From NCBI GenBank assembly GCA_019115865.1, contig DXCT01000101.1, positions 107,883-171,882 on the forward strand: a stretch of DNA of 64,000 nucleotides, written 5' to 3'. Source of the DNA: Candidatus Yaniella excrementavium (GTDB taxonomy: Bacteria > Actinomycetota > Actinomycetes > Actinomycetales > Micrococcaceae). Below the pieces are notes generated by a model. That model worked only from the letters and a program-made list of their open reading frames with translations, searched no databases and was not told the origin of the DNA. A program made the position numbers and the translations under genes. Shown here in pieces: positions 20,137 through 32,578 of this stretch. Position 1 is the stretch's first letter. The number at the start of each line of letters is the position of its first letter.

Positions 20137-21111
20137 TTGGCATCACCCGCCACTACGCCCCCCGCCAATCGTGTGCCCGCCGGCATCGTCGCAAATATTC
20201 GGGTACCGGCAACTTCAGCCAACCTCGGACCAGGATTCGACTCGGCCGGCATAGCCTTTCGGATGTACGATGAACTCGAGATCCGCACCACAGAGGCTGG
20301 TTTTAGCGCTGAAATCGAAGGTGAGGGTCACAATTATCTGCCCACCGATGCGCGGCATTTGATCATCGCGCAGATTCGAATGCGATTAGAACACTTGGGC
20401 TGGCATCTGCCCGGGCTGAAACTTAAAGCTATCAACCGGATTCCGCACTCCCGGGGTCTGGGGTCATCGGCGGCTGCCCACATGGCCGCAGCCATGGCCG
20501 TCAAAGCACTGTTGCCACCGGATGCTGATATCTACGACTATGACCTGTTGCAGTGGGCCTCGGAGGCAGAAGGACATCCAGATAACGTTGCCCCCGCCGT
20601 GTACGGAGGACTGACATTCTCCTGGAAACACGAAGACGGCTTAGAAGATAGGTACCGAGCCACCCGACTGGATCCGCACCCCGATATCACCCCGGTGGTC
20701 GCGATTCCTGCGAAGCCCTTATCAACGGCAGCAGCCCGTACGCTGTTGCCAGCAACGGTGCCATATACCGAGGCCGTGGCAAACGCGGCTCGAGCTGCGC
20801 TGCTGGCACCAGCAATGACATGCGACCCCAAATTGTTGTTTGCCGCCACAGAAGACTGGTTGCATCAGCAGTACCGCCAGCCCTCGATGCCAGAAACGCT
20901 AGAACACATCACGGCGCTTCGCACACATGGACATGCAGCCGTCGTGTCAGGTGCTGGACCAACGTTGTGTGTCTTCGCGGCCGATGCAGCCGAAACCGAT
21001 GCTGTTGTACAGCTCTTAGAACAGCGCGCAGCGAAATCTCCGCAACACTGGGACGTTAGGATTCTGCCAGTCGACACTGAAGGTGCTACGATGGAGATAT
21101 TCCGGCCCTAA
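20137..21111 (+). CDS. thrB: Homoserine kinase (TTG start)
   Basis: 324 aa GHMP kinase: VPATSANLGPGFDSAG, IPHSRGLGSSAAAHMAA, VVSGAGPTLCVF. Confidence 0.95.
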   Translation: MASPATTPPANRVPAGIVANIRVPATSANLGPGFDSAGIAFRMYDELEIRTTEAGFSAEIEGEGHNYLPTDARHLIIAQIRMRLEHLGWHLPGLKLKAINRIPHSRGLGSSAAAHMAAAMAVKALLPPDADIYDYDLLQWASEAEGHPDNVAPAVYGGLTFSWKHEDGLEDRYRATRLDPHPDITPVVAIPAKPLSTAAARTLLPATVPYTEAVANAARAALLAPAMTCDPKLLFAATEDWLHQQYRQPSMPETLEHITALRTHGHAAVVSGAGPTLCVFAADAAETDAVVQLLEQRAAKSPQHWDVRILPVDTEGATMEIFRP

Positions 21112-21381
21112 CGAGAACGATTGAGTGTATCGGAAGATATGTTTCTCTCGTGTTCGGCCTGGTCTTTACCGCAAATCTGCGGAGAGCATTTGGTAGCCCA
21201 TCATCCTAGATGTCAGGTTATCTCACAGTACGAACACCACTGCTGACACATCCGTGTGCGGCAAATGGTGTTGCCTATATTGCAAATCACTCAACAACTC
21301 GTCATTCTGACAGTCGCAGTCGAGTTTGTTATCAAATTTGCGGGTATCTATGCCCGTACCGACGAGGGGGAAGGAACCTTC

Positions 21382-23433
21382 GTGACTGAACAAGACACAC
21401 TACAGACCCCAACCGATAACGGGTCTGCCGGTCTGGGCGGCCTCAAAATAGCCCAACTACAGACCCTGGCCTCTCAGCTTGGCATTACCGGCACTTCACG
21501 GATGCGCAAAGCGCAGCTTGTAGAAGTTATCGCCGATCACCAGCGCGGTGGCAGTGATACTGCACGGCAAGCGGTGGAGGATGCCAAAGCAGCTGCTGCA
21601 AAAGAGCGCAAGCCTCGCAGCAACGCTGCAAAAGCAAAAGACGCCGAGCAACCAGCCGAACAGGTTGACACTAAAGAAGCTGCCGCTGACGGCAAGAAAC
21701 CTCAGCAAGATTCGCAGGACCAGTCGGGCAAGGAGAAAGCTTCCAAGCACCGCAATCAGCAGTCTCGCGATAATAAGAAGTCTTCGGGTCAAAACGGATC
21801 TCACAACGACAAATCCTCAGGTGACCAACAACAGGCCTCGCCCGATGAAAAGAAAGCGCAGCAGGACACTTCGCGCGATGACCAGCAGTCAAAGCAACAC
21901 GATGCCAATGACGCTGAAAACAACCAGGGCGGTCGCGGCCAACGTACACGCAATCAACAGCGTCGTGATCAGGGTCGTAATCGAAAAGACCAACAGGATC
22001 AGCACGACAAGCGCGAGCAACAACACGACACCTCCGAGGACTCAGGTGACGATAACCGCGATGGCAATCGTCGCCGTCGCGATGACGACCAGCGTAACCA
22101 GCGTCGTCAGCGTCAACGGGATCGTAACCGTTCTCGCGATCGTCGTCGTGATCACGATCAGGACCAGGACGATCAGCAAGAGACATCCGATAACGACACG
22201 TTGTTACCGGTTTCGGGTATCCTCGACGTCCTAGATAACTACGCCTTTGTTCGCACCTCCGGTTACCTGCCGGGCCCGAACGACGTCTATGTTTCTATGG
22301 CCATGGTCAAGCGCTTTGGCCTGCGCAAGGGTGACGCTATTCGCGGTCAAGTTCGTGCGCCACAAGAAGACGACGATAACCAGCAGAATAATAACCAGGG
22401 CGGAGGTGGACGTGGCGGCCGTGGAGGTCGCGGTGGACGCAATCGTCGTGGCGGCGGAGGCGGCGGCAACCGTCAAAAATTCAACGCACTGGTGAACCTG
22501 AACTTGGTCAACGGTCAAGAACCAGTCGAGAATCCAAAGCGCGTTGAATTCAACAAGTTAACTCCGTTGTATCCGCAAGAACGCTTGCGCCTGGAAAACA
22601 ATAGCAACCCGAAAGATATGGGCCCACGCCTGGTCGATCTGGTTGCACCGATTGGTAAAGGTCAGCGCGGCCTCATCGTCTCACCGCCAAAAGCCGGTAA
22701 GACCTTGATGCTACAGTCCATCGCCAATGCCATCACCACGAATAACCCAGAGGTTAAACTCATGATGGTGCTGGTGGATGAACGCCCAGAAGAAGTCACC
22801 GACATGAGACGTTCGGTGCGTGGCGAAGTGATTGCCTCGACGTTCGACCGCCCAGCGGAAGACCACACAACGGTTGCCGAACTCACCATTGAACGCGCCA
22901 AGCGAATGGTTGAATTGGGCCACGACGTCGTCGTCCTCTTAGACTCGATGACACGTTTGGGTCGCGCTTACAACCTGACGTCACCAGCTTCTGGACGAAT
23001 CCTCTCCGGTGGTGTGGACTCAGCTGCACTGTACCCACCCAAGAAGTTCTTTGGTGCCGCCCGAAATATTGAAGGCGGCGGTTCGCTGACAATTCTTGCA
23101 ACCGCACTGGTTGAAACAGGATCACGTATGGACGAAGTGATCTTCGAAGAATTCAAGGGAACCGGCAACATGGAACTGCGGCTGTCCCGTGAACTGTCTG
23201 AGCGCCGCATCTTCCCAGCAATCGATATCAATGCTTCCGGTACCCGTCGCGAAGAGAACCTACTGACGGCCGAAGAAATTCGTATCATGTGGCGACTACG
23301 CCGTGTGCTGTCTGAACTCAAGACCCAGCAGGGTCTGGAATTGTTGACCTCCAAGCTCAAAGAAACCGAAACTAATGCGGAATTCTTGATGTTGGTCTCG
23401 AAAACAACGCTGCGAGCTCAAACAGAGTCTTAG
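21382..23433 (+). CDS. rho: Transcription termination factor Rho with long charged/Q-rich N-terminal extension
   Basis: Walker [47 protein letters not shown] at 21382 after AGGAA preferred over track start 21256. Confidence 0.95.
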   Translation: MTEQDTLQTPTDNGSAGLGGLKIAQLQTLASQLGITGTSRMRKAQLVEVIADHQRGGSDTARQAVEDAKAAAAKERKPRSNAAKAKDAEQPAEQVDTKEAAADGKKPQQDSQDQSGKEKASKHRNQQSRDNKKSSGQNGSHNDKSSGDQQQASPDEKKAQQDTSRDDQQSKQHDANDAENNQGGRGQRTRNQQRRDQGRNRKDQQDQHDKREQQHDTSEDSGDDNRDGNRRRRDDDQRNQRRQRQRDRNRSRDRRRDHDQDQDDQQETSDNDTLLPVSGILDVLDNYAFVRTSGYLPGPNDVYVSMAMVKRFGLRKGDAIRGQVRAPQEDDDNQQNNNQGGGGRGGRGGRGGRNRRGGGGGGNRQKFNALVNLNLVNGQEPVENPKRVEFNKLTPLYPQERLRLENNSNPKDMGPRLVDLVAPIGKGQRGLIVSPPKAGKTLMLQSIANAITTNNPEVKLMMVLVDERPEEVTDMRRSVRGEVIASTFDRPAEDHTTVAELTIERAKRMVELGHDVVVLLDSMTRLGRAYNLTSPASGRILSGGVDSAALYPPKKFFGAARNIEGGGSLTILATALVETGSRMDEVIFEEFKGTGNMELRLSRELSERRIFPAIDINASGTRREENLLTAEEIRIMWRLRRVLSELKTQQGLELLTSKLKETETNAEFLMLVSKTTLRAQTES

Positions 23434-23445
23434 CAACATCCCAGG

Positions 23446-23487
23446 AAACCATCGTGCAACCGTGCCGGTTGCACGATGGTTTTTTGA
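23446..23487 (+). terminator. Rho-independent terminator after rho
   Basis: AAACCATCGTGCAACCG-TGC-CGGTTGCACGATGGTTT followed by TTTTG: 17-bp perfect stem. Confidence 0.92.
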
Positions 23488-23523
23488 TTCTCAACTAAGA
23501 TTTCAATGACAAGGTAGGAAACC

Positions 23524-24609
23524 ATGTTTGACTCCATAGAAAACCTGCTTGCTGAACACGCCGAGCTTACCGAAAAAATGGGTGACCCCGCGGTTCATGC
23601 TGACCAAACCCTAGCCCGCAAAGTCGGACGCCGCTTTGCCGAACTTGAACGCATCGTCAAGGCGCATAAGCATTGGCAACAGCTTGCTCAAGACCTCGAA
23701 GACACTCGAGAACTTGCTGAAGAAGACGAAGATTTCGCCGCCGAAATCCCGGAACTTGAAGCCCAATATGAAGAAGCCAACGAGACGCTTCACCGGTTGC
23801 TTATTCCACGAGACCCCGACGATGCGCGCAACGTTATTTTGGAGGTCAAAGGTGGTGAAGGTGGTGAAGAAGCCGCACTGTTTGCTGCTGACCTGGCCCG
23901 AATGTATATCCGCTATGCCGAAAACAAGGGTTGGAAAACCGAGCTCATCTCGGCAACCGAATCCGATCTCGGCGGCTACAAAGATGTGCATATCGGCGTG
24001 ACAGGAAATTCCAACGATCCTGCTGAAGGTGTCTTCGCGCACCTCAAATATGAAGGTGGGGTGCATCGTGTGCAGCGTGTCCCCGTTACCGAGTCGCAAG
24101 GTCGCATACACACCTCGGCCGCTGGTGTCCTGGTGTTTCCTGAGGTTGACGAACCAGAAGAAATCGCGATCAATCAAGCTGATCTAAAAATCGACGTCTA
24201 TCGTTCATCCGGCCCCGGCGGTCAGCACGTCAACACCACCGACTCTGCTGTGCGTATTACCCACTTGCCAACCGGCATCGTGGTGGCGATGCAGAACGAG
24301 AAATCCCAGATTCAGAACCGTGAAGCCGCCATGCGTGTACTCCGGTCCCGTCTGCTGGCCTGGCAACAGGAACAACTCGATGCAGAAGCAGCCGAAACAC
24401 GTGCCTCCCAAGTTCGAACCATGGACCGCTCGGAGCGGATTCGTACCTATAACTTCCCAGAAAACCGGATAGCCGATCACCGGACAGGGTATAAAGCCAA
24501 CAACCTCGACCGAGTTCTTGAAGGCGATATGAACGCCGTGATCGATTCACTCATCGAAATGGATGAAGCCGAACGCCTAGCGGCGCTTGGGGAATCAAAC
24601 CAAGCATAA
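23524..24609 (+). CDS. prfA: Peptide chain release factor 1
   Basis: 361 aa; [24 protein letters not shown] (GGQ). Confidence 0.97.
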   Translation: MFDSIENLLAEHAELTEKMGDPAVHADQTLARKVGRRFAELERIVKAHKHWQQLAQDLEDTRELAEEDEDFAAEIPELEAQYEEANETLHRLLIPRDPDDARNVILEVKGGEGGEEAALFAADLARMYIRYAENKGWKTELISATESDLGGYKDVHIGVTGNSNDPAEGVFAHLKYEGGVHRVQRVPVTESQGRIHTSAAGVLVFPEVDEPEEIAINQADLKIDVYRSSGPGGQHVNTTDSAVRITHLPTGIVVAMQNEKSQIQNREAAMRVLRSRLLAWQQEQLDAEAAETRASQVRTMDRSERIRTYNFPENRIADHRTGYKANNLDRVLEGDMNAVIDSLIEMDEAERLAALGESNQA

Positions 24610-25544
24610 TGACAGAAGTCAATCAGGTCATCCAGCAGGCGCGGAGACAACTGCGTGAAGCCGGCATCGAATCCGCGAATGCTGAAGCTGAGATCATAGT
24701 GGCGCACGTATTGGAGATCGGACGAGGCAAGCTCGGTATTGTCCAGGCACTGGGCCAGGACCTATCCCAGGAAAATGTGAGCAGAGTGTCAGCGTTACTC
24801 GAGGCACGAGCAGCAAGAACTCCGCTGCAGTATCTGACGGGTACAGCCGGATTTTATGGACTCGACGTGCACGTTGAACCGGGGGTATTCATACCGCGGG
24901 TGGAAACCGAGATCCTCGTCGAATCGACCCTGCAGCATTTCGACAACGCTAAGGGCCCGTTAAAAATCCTCGATCTGTGTACAGGCACCGGAGCGATAGC
25001 GGCAGCGCTGGCAGACCAGCTAGCGCAACGAGACATCACTGCAACCCTCTGGGCTGTGGATGTGGACGCATCGGCTGTTGAGCTAGCCCGTCGAAATACT
25101 GCAACGTACAACGTGACAGTATTGTGCGCAGACGCTACGGACTCCAGTTCAGTCTTGGCAGCAGCCCCAGAAATGACAACGCTTCTGGGTGGCTTTGATG
25201 CCGTGGTGACCAATCCGCCATATATTCCAACGCAGACTCCGGTAATCCAGCCCGAAGCTGGTTTTGATCCGCAACGAGCACTGTATGGTGGTTCCTCCGA
25301 TGGCACTAGCATTCCTCTTGCCATAGCCGACCAAGCCCTTGAATGGCTTGCACCAGGCGGTTTTTTCATCATGGAACACGATCACACCCATGCCAATGAA
25401 CTTGCCGTAGCACTGGGTAAACATGCTGGCTGGCGCGACGTGGTGACCTTGCAAGACCTGACACAAACTGATCGCTTTGTCTCAGCGATTCGATCCGACT
25501 TGCTGCAACCAACACCGAAAACAACCTCAACCCTGGCACAATGA
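24609..25544 (+). CDS. prmC: Release factor glutamine methyltransferase
   Basis: 311 aa; LDLCTGTGAIA, VVTNPPYIP (NPPY); 1-nt overlap with prfA stop. Confidence 0.95.
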   Translation: MTEVNQVIQQARRQLREAGIESANAEAEIIVAHVLEIGRGKLGIVQALGQDLSQENVSRVSALLEARAARTPLQYLTGTAGFYGLDVHVEPGVFIPRVETEILVESTLQHFDNAKGPLKILDLCTGTGAIAAALADQLAQRDITATLWAVDVDASAVELARRNTATYNVTVLCADATDSSSVLAAAPEMTTLLGGFDAVVTNPPYIPTQTPVIQPEAGFDPQRALYGGSSDGTSIPLAIADQALEWLAPGGFFIMEHDHTHANELAVALGKHAGWRDVVTLQDLTQTDRFVSAIRSDLLQPTPKTTSTLAQ

Positions 25545-26257
25545 CTAACGTGACACACCCATTTGACGCACAAGATGCCCAACAACAAACCGCCGCGATA
25601 GCAGCGGCAGTCAAAGCCATCGGTCAGCGGGAACTCATCGTTTTACCAACCGACACGGTGTACGGTGTGGGTGCCGATGCCTTTAGCCCCCAGGCTGTCG
25701 CCGTCTTGTTGGCTGCCAAAGGCAGGTCACGACAATCCCCGCCACCGGTTCTGATCGGCGATATGCAAGTCTTGGATGCGTTGGCCGTGGAAGTTCCCGA
25801 AACGGCTCGGCAGCTGGCGCAAGCATTCTGGCCCGGCGCCCTCACGCTGGTGTGTCATGCTCAGCCATCATTGTCCTGGGATCTGGGTGAAACACGGGGG
25901 ACCGTTGCACTGCGACAACCAAACGATGAACTTGCCCGAAATATTCTTCGCGAAACCGGACCAATGGCGGTGTCTTCAGCAAATCGACACGGCCAACCGG
26001 CCGCCACCACGATTGCCGATGCACAAGCGGCACTGGGTGAATCAGTCGCCGTATATATTAATGACGGCGAACGCGGCCAACAACAAGCGTCAACGATCGT
26101 GGATTGCACCGTGACTCCGCACCGCGTGTTGCGTACCGGTGCCATCACTATCGAGGCATTGCGCGGTGTTGTCCCGGAAGTTTTAGATTATGACGACCCG
26201 GATCGCTCAGACACCGAACACGCCCCTGGATCCTCGGAGGACACCGAGTCCTTATGA
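25541..26257 (+). CDS. L-threonylcarbamoyladenylate synthase (Sua5/YwlC/TsaC)
   Basis: LIVLPTDTVYGVGADAF, KGRSRQSPPPVLI, WPGALTLV, GPMAVSSANRHG. Confidence 0.94.
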   Translation: MTNVTHPFDAQDAQQQTAAIAAAVKAIGQRELIVLPTDTVYGVGADAFSPQAVAVLLAAKGRSRQSPPPVLIGDMQVLDALAVEVPETARQLAQAFWPGALTLVCHAQPSLSWDLGETRGTVALRQPNDELARNILRETGPMAVSSANRHGQPAATTIADAQAALGESVAVYINDGERGQQQASTIVDCTVTPHRVLRTGAITIEALRGVVPEVLDYDDPDRSDTEHAPGSSEDTESL

Positions 26258-27426
26258 AGGTTTATCTTGCTGTCGTGGCACTGACCGCGCTGCTGAGTTT
26301 TGCGCTGACACCGGTGGCGCGGATGCTGGGAGTACGCGGACGGGTATATACCCCAACGCGTAAACGCGACATGCACCGTGAACCCATTCCAAAGCTTGGG
26401 GGAGCGGCGATGGCAATCGCCGTGGTGACGGCCATGGGACTAGCTTCCTTGGTGCCGTTTCTTTCAGGAATCTATCAATCTCCGATGCGTGGCATCCTGG
26501 CAGCGATTGTGATCATTCTGGTCATGGGGGTAGCAGACGATCTCTGGGACCTCCACTGGATCGTCAAATTCGCCGGTCAAATGCTGGCAGCCGGTGTTAT
26601 CGCCGCAGCAGGGATCCGCGTCGAGGCTATGCCCGTGGGTTGGATCCATGTTGATAATGAGATCGCACAAATTGTCATCACTATCTTCGTGATCGTCTTG
26701 ACCATCAACGCGTTCAATTTCATTGATGGGTTGGACGGCTTAGCAGCAGGTGTAGCGATCATTGGCGGTTCCGCTTTTTTCTTATACAGCTATGTGTTGA
26801 CCCGTACTATCAATGCTTACGACTATTCCAACCTCTCGACGTTACTCACTGCCTTACTTATTGGAGCCTGTATAGGTTTCTTGCCGTTTAACTTTCATCC
26901 AGCGAAAATTTTTATGGGTGAAGTGGGAGCGCAACTCATTGGTCTGCTCATGGCGACAGCGGCAGTCGCGGTGACGGCAGATCTTGGTGCGCTTGAAGGA
27001 TTCCGTTTCAGAAACGTTCCCGCGTATATGCCGATTCTGCTTCCACTGGCCGTGATGTTGTTGCCACTGTTAGACCTCTTTATGGCGGTGCTACGCAGAA
27101 CCGCACGACGTAGTTCTCCCTTCACCGCAGATCGGGGGCACATTCACCACAAATTGGTAGATGGTGGATATACTCACCGACAAGCTGTCTTGCTGCTGTA
27201 CCTCTGGACATTTGTCGTCGGCTTTGGAGCGGTGTCACTGACGTATTTTGCAGCCGAAGTCGTCTTTGTCGTTGTGGGTATCGCCATGGCATTACTGGTG
27301 CTACTGACACTGCGCCCTTGGATCATTCGGCGTGCATACTATCGCAAGTTAAATTCCATACGTGCTGCACGAGCGGCCCAACGAGCAACAGGACAGTCTG
27401 CAGAACGCGGTGAACGACATGGCTAA
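26254..27426 (+). CDS. MraY/WecA-family undecaprenyl-phosphate sugar-1-P transferase
   Basis: 390 aa multi-TM; PKLGGAAMA, GVADDLWDL, NAFNFIDGLDGLAAG, MGEVGAQLIG, RGHIHHKLVDGG. Confidence 0.93.
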   Translation: MKVYLAVVALTALLSFALTPVARMLGVRGRVYTPTRKRDMHREPIPKLGGAAMAIAVVTAMGLASLVPFLSGIYQSPMRGILAAIVIILVMGVADDLWDLHWIVKFAGQMLAAGVIAAAGIRVEAMPVGWIHVDNEIAQIVITIFVIVLTINAFNFIDGLDGLAAGVAIIGGSAFFLYSYVLTRTINAYDYSNLSTLLTALLIGACIGFLPFNFHPAKIFMGEVGAQLIGLLMATAAVAVTADLGALEGFRFRNVPAYMPILLPLAVMLLPLLDLFMAVLRRTARRSSPFTADRGHIHHKLVDGGYTHRQAVLLLYLWTFVVGFGAVSLTYFAAEVVFVVVGIAMALLVLLTLRPWIIRRAYYRKLNSIRAARAAQRATGQSAERGERHG

Positions 27427-27826
27427 AAGATACGTGAATACACGAGGTTGGTGGGGCATCTTCCTGCACGCCACCTGGCCAACATTGCTTGTCACAGTTC
27501 TTACCGGTCTCGTCTTTCAAATAGTCATTTCCAGCCAAGCGGGCTTGTCGGCATTAACCGCGGGTATCGTTGTTTGGATGCTCTCGGCGGTGAGCGTTGT
27601 GTTGATCGCATCCATTTGGAAGAACCACCGAAATCTCGCGATACCGGTGGCCATGGGCGCATTCGTTGCAAAAATGGTGTTCTTAGGGTTCTTGCTCACA
27701 GTCGTTCCACCTCCAGACTGGTTCCACACCACTGGGGCAGCTCTTGGTGCGTTGGTTGCCATCATTGTGTGGCAAGTTGCAGAGGTCATTGTCTTTATTA
27801 ATACGCGCCGATTAATTTACCCGTAG
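27419..27826 (+). CDS. AtpI-like membrane protein preceding the ATP synthase operon
   Basis: Four TM-like segments, position upstream of atpB; ATG at 27419 overlaps the upstream gene. Confidence 0.7.
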   Translation: MAKRYVNTRGWWGIFLHATWPTLLVTVLTGLVFQIVISSQAGLSALTAGIVVWMLSAVSVVLIASIWKNHRNLAIPVAMGAFVAKMVFLGFLLTVVPPPDWFHTTGAALGALVAIIVWQVAEVIVFINTRRLIYP

Positions 27827-28156
27827 TTTTTTAAATGAATGTGACGAAACCGACAAAAATCGGTGAAATTTTATTGTCCAGCATTAAGAATTCGCGGGAT
27901 GACTAGGCGTTATGGGTAAAACTCAAGGGAGCGGCGCTGCCTCTTGTGACGAATCTCTCAGTTCATTTGGCGGGTCAAGGCTTCAAGGTCGTCGTTGACT
28001 CTTGACTCAATGCGACACGGGTTAGGCTTTTTGCTAGACTGTCCAAGGGCAAAAACGCGAAGAAAACCGCAACTGCCTACAACATTTCGGCAACATCCCC
28101 GAAGCAGGAGTTTAACCGCCTGCCTTTTCGCGGGGGATTATTGAGAGAGGATTTGC

Positions 28157-28966
28157 GTGCTTCCACTCGTGCTAAGTTATCTCCCCGCGCAAGGGGGTTA
28201 CGTGCCGCCCACGATCGACGATGCGCACCCGCCAGACATCATTCCGTGGATGGCTGAGTACGGCACAGGCTTTGGCAAGCAGATGGTGATGATCGTCTTG
28301 TCGATCATCCTTATCTGGGCATTTTTCGGCATTGCAATGCGCAAACCTTCCCTGGTGCCTGGTCGCGTCCAGTGGGTCGCTGAATCAGGCTATGCATTCG
28401 TCCGCAATGGCATCGGCCGAGACATCATTGGGGAAAAGAACTTCCGTCAATGGGTGCCATTGCTTTTTGCAACATTCTTTTTTGTGTTGCTCAACAACCT
28501 TTTCGGTGCCATACCTGTTCTGCAGCTTCCATCGTTCTCACATTCTGGTGCGGCGTATGCGATAGCGATCATCATGTACATCGTCTGGATCGGTGTAGGT
28601 CTTCGTCACCACGGTGTGAAGTACTTCAAACTTGCCGTTGTGCCCAAGGGTGTGCCGGGCTGGATTCTTCCACTGCTTGTACCCCTTGAAATTATATCGA
28701 ACTTCATTGTTCGTCCACTGACCCACTCCCTGCGTCTGATGGCAACCATGTTGGCTGGCCACATGATCGTCATGCTGGCAGGTACCGGTGCGGATTATCT
28801 GATCACACAAACGGATAGTATCTTTAGTGCCGGACTTGGCATCATGGTGATTATCGGCTCCGTAGCCCTTTACTTCCTGGAACTGTTGATCATGGTTCTC
28901 CAAGCGTTCGTGTTTACGCTACTGACCTCGTTGTACATCCAGGGCGCGATAGCGGCGAACGATTAG
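28157..28966 (+). CDS. atpB: F1Fo ATP synthase subunit a
   Basis: 269 aa multi-TM; PLEIISNFIVRPLTHSLRLMATMLAGHMI. Confidence 0.96.
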   Translation: MLPLVLSYLPAQGGYVPPTIDDAHPPDIIPWMAEYGTGFGKQMVMIVLSIILIWAFFGIAMRKPSLVPGRVQWVAESGYAFVRNGIGRDIIGEKNFRQWVPLLFATFFFVLLNNLFGAIPVLQLPSFSHSGAAYAIAIIMYIVWIGVGLRHHGVKYFKLAVVPKGVPGWILPLLVPLEIISNFIVRPLTHSLRLMATMLAGHMIVMLAGTGADYLITQTDSIFSAGLGIMVIIGSVALYFLELLIMVLQAFVFTLLTSLYIQGAIAAND

Positions 28967-29135
28967 TTTCGTCGATAGAGCAAACCACAACACAATATTG
29001 AAATTTGCCGACCCAAGCACTTGAGTCGGAACGGTGCGAGACACACCGTGAACGAACTTCCTGGTACCGGTACCCATCGGATCCCCGCCGGGAACCCTCC
29101 ACAACCTGCCAGATAGGCATCTTGAAAGGAACACA

Positions 29136-29351
29136 ATGGAACTGCATGGTTCATTGAACATGATCGGATACGGTCTAGCCGCGATTGGCTCCGCCATTGG
29201 TGTGGGTCTGATTTTCGCCGCATACATCAACGGTGTGGCACGCCAGCCAGAATCCCAGTCACAGCTACAGCCAATTGCTCTGCTTGGTTTCGCATTGGCG
29301 GAAGCTCTTGCCATTCTGGGCTTGGTCTTCGCTTTCGTTATCGGAGCCTAG
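29136..29351 (+). CDS. atpE: F1Fo ATP synthase subunit c
   Basis: 71 aa; [29 protein letters not shown], conserved acidic residue in [15 protein letters not shown]. Confidence 0.97.
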   Translation: MELHGSLNMIGYGLAAIGSAIGVGLIFAAYINGVARQPESQSQLQPIALLGFALAEALAILGLVFAFVIGA

Positions 29352-29399
29352 GGCGCCATCCACGGTCGGGGCAGATCCGACTACGTAAGTCAGAAATGA

Positions 29400-29995
<596 letters not shown>

Positions 29996-29996
<1 letters not shown>

Positions 29997-30808
29997 TGTC
30001 ACAAGCATCGCGTGATTCATTGGCACAACTGCACACCGAGCTGAAGGCAACCCTTTCGGCCGGCGGAGTAGAACTCGGCGCAGAACTGTTTGCTGCTTTG
30101 AAGGTAATTGACGACAACGGCGCTCTGCGTCGGGCAATTGCCGATCCAACGGTTGAAGCCAACCGACGACAAGAACTGATTCGCAAGGTCTTTGCAGACA
30201 AAATCTCGGCCAACGCCGTGAGCGTACTGCAAGGCGTTGCTGGTACCCGCTGGTCCACCGAACGTGAGTTTGGCGATGCAGTGGAAAAGATGGCAGCCAA
30301 TGCTGTTGTGCATAGTACTGAACAGGACGGTCTTGCCGGTCTGAAAGCCCTCACCCAGCAGTTGCTGGAGTTCAACCACGCTGTTGACTCCAGCCATCAG
30401 CTGCAACGGGCATTGACCGATGTGCAAGCGCCACTATCGTCCCGAGTAGGTCTGGCACTATCATTGTTGTCAGATGCCGCAATGGAGGCAACGAAGGTTC
30501 TGGTGCGCCAGGCCGTCGAACTTCCACGTGGACTGAAACCTGTAGATCTTGTTCGTCGTTTCGCTGATCTGAGCGCACAGCAACAACGTCAGTGGATCGC
30601 CGATGTCACGGTGGCCCGTCCGCTCCAGCAAGCTCAGGTAGATCGTCTTGCGCAGTCATTATCGACCGCATTTGGACGAGAACTGACGCTGAACATCGAG
30701 ACGGACTCTCAGCTGGTCGGCGGAATACGGATCCAGGTTGGTGACGAGGTAATCGATTCCTCCGTTGCAACTCGACTCAACGATCTGAACACTAAACTGG
30801 CCGGCTGA
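29996..30808 (+). CDS. atpH: F1Fo ATP synthase subunit delta
   Basis: 270 aa; C-terminal [25 protein letters not shown]. Confidence 0.95.
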
Positions 30809-30879
30809 AACCGGCACTCGAAACATTCACAACTAGGCCCATCATGATGATGTGGCAAACAAGAGAGCAGGGACTGCAG

Positions 30880-32514
30880 ATGGCCGATTTGACCATCAAC
30901 GCTGACGACGTCCGTGATGCCCTACATGAGTTTGCGGAGTCGTACGAACCGGCCGACACCGAACGTGTCGAGGTCGGTTACGTCAATAGTGCAGCCGACG
31001 GTATTGCCACCGTGGAAGGTCTACCTTCCGCCATGGCAAACGAATTGCTGCGTTTTGAAAACGGCACCACCGGACTTGCCCAGAACCTCGACCCACGTGA
31101 ACTTGGTGTCGTTGTCCTAGGCGACTTCCAGGAAATTCAAGAAGGCATGAAGGTCTACCGCACCGGCGAAGTACTGTCGGTACCAGTCGGTGACGGCTTC
31201 ATGGGTCGTGTCGTCAACCCCGTTGGCGAGCCAATTGATAACCTCGGTCCGATTGAGGACGAGGGACGTCGTGCGTTGGAACTTCAAGCACCAGGTGTGA
31301 CCGAACGTAAATCGGTACACGAACCACTTCAGACCGGTATGAAAGCCATTGACGCGATGATCCCGATTGGTCGGGGACAGCGCCAGTTGATCATTGGCGA
31401 CCGTCAGACCGGTAAGACCGCTATCGGTGTTGATGCGATTCTTAACCAGAAAGCCAACTGGGAATCGGGGGATCCGAATAAACAGGTACGTTGTATCTAT
31501 GTCGCGGTTGGCCAGAAGGCTTCGACCATTGCATCGGTCCGTGCCACCTTGGAAAAAGAAGGCGCGCTGGACTACACCACGATCGTGGCTGCACCAGCAT
31601 CTGACCCAGCCGGTCTGAAATACCTAGCACCATATGCCGGTTCAGCCATTGGACAGCACTGGATGTATGGCGGTAAGCACGTGCTGATCATCTTTGATGA
31701 TCTGTCGAAACAGGCTGAAGCTTACCGTGCAGTATCACTACTGCTGCGTCGTCCACCGGGCCGTGAAGCGTACCCTGGTGACGTCTTCTACTTGCACTCC
31801 CGTCTGTTGGAGCGTTGTGCAAAACTCTCTGACGACATGGGAGCCGGTTCGATGACCGGTCTGCCAATCGTAGAGACCAAAGCCAACGACGTCTCCGCGT
31901 ACATTCCCACCAACGTCATTTCGATTACCGACGGTCAGATCTTCTTGCAGTCTGACCTATTCAACGCCAACCAGCGCCCAGCTGTTGACGTTGGTGTGTC
32001 GGTATCGCGTGTTGGGGGCGACGCCCAGATCAAGGCGATGAAGAAGGTCTCCGGTACGTTGCGTATTGATCTGGCACAGTACCGTGACCAGCAAGCGTTC
32101 TCCATGTTTGCGTCAGACCTGGATGCTTCAACTCGTCGCCAGTTAGACCGTGGCGCTCGTTTGATGGAACTCCTCAAACAGCCGCAGTATTCACCAATGC
32201 CCGTTGAGGAACAAGTTGTCTCTATCTGGTCAGGCTCACGCGGCCACCTGGACGACGTACCTGTCGGCGATGTGCTGCGCTTTGAAGAAGAGTTCTTGCA
32301 GCACTTGCGTCTGAACAACATCGCGTTGCCAGATATCCTCGAAGCCGGTGTGATCCACGACGAAGTCGAAGAAGCACTTGTTCGTGAAGTGACCAACTTT
32401 AAGAAGTCGTTCCTCGCCGATGGCGATGACGGCATCCAGCCAGGTCACGAAGAACACAAGGCCATCGACGAAGACGCTGTCGAACAAGAACAGATCGTCC
32501 GCCAGAAACGCTGA
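30880..32514 (+). CDS. atpA: F1Fo ATP synthase subunit alpha
   Basis: [18 protein letters not shown], ALpha signature; likely start [10 protein letters not shown] at 30880 (track start 30844). Confidence 0.97.
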   Translation: MADLTINADDVRDALHEFAESYEPADTERVEVGYVNSAADGIATVEGLPSAMANELLRFENGTTGLAQNLDPRELGVVVLGDFQEIQEGMKVYRTGEVLSVPVGDGFMGRVVNPVGEPIDNLGPIEDEGRRALELQAPGVTERKSVHEPLQTGMKAIDAMIPIGRGQRQLIIGDRQTGKTAIGVDAILNQKANWESGDPNKQVRCIYVAVGQKASTIASVRATLEKEGALDYTTIVAAPASDPAGLKYLAPYAGSAIGQHWMYGGKHVLIIFDDLSKQAEAYRAVSLLLRRPPGREAYPGDVFYLHSRLLERCAKLSDDMGAGSMTGLPIVETKANDVSAYIPTNVISITDGQIFLQSDLFNANQRPAVDVGVSVSRVGGDAQIKAMKKVSGTLRIDLAQYRDQQAFSMFASDLDASTRRQLDRGARLMELLKQPQYSPMPVEEQVVSIWSGSRGHLDDVPVGDVLRFEEEFLQHLRLNNIALPDILEAGVIHDEVEEALVREVTNFKKSFLADGDDGIQPGHEEHKAIDEDAVEQEQIVRQKR

Positions 32515-32578
32515 TCGACCTTAGCCCATGGTGCCGGGATACACCCGGCACCAGCTATAGGTCACAGAAAGGAAAAGC

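Noticed and set aside
21548-22234. 228-aa plus-strand ORF and 171-aa minus ORF (21671-22186) inside rho
   Set aside because: Alternative-frame readings of the biased low-complexity Rho insert; no independent support.
22380-22470. Tandem GGTGGACGTGGCGGCCGTGGAGG-type repeats
   Set aside because: Codes for the RGG tract of Rho; not an intergenic repeat or CRISPR.
27995-28040. Possible atp operon promoter (TTGACT boxes at 27995 and 28002; TAGGCT/TAGACT downstream)
   Set aside because: Spacings (15, 22 or 27 bp) do not give a convincing -35/-10 pair; needs transcript mapping.
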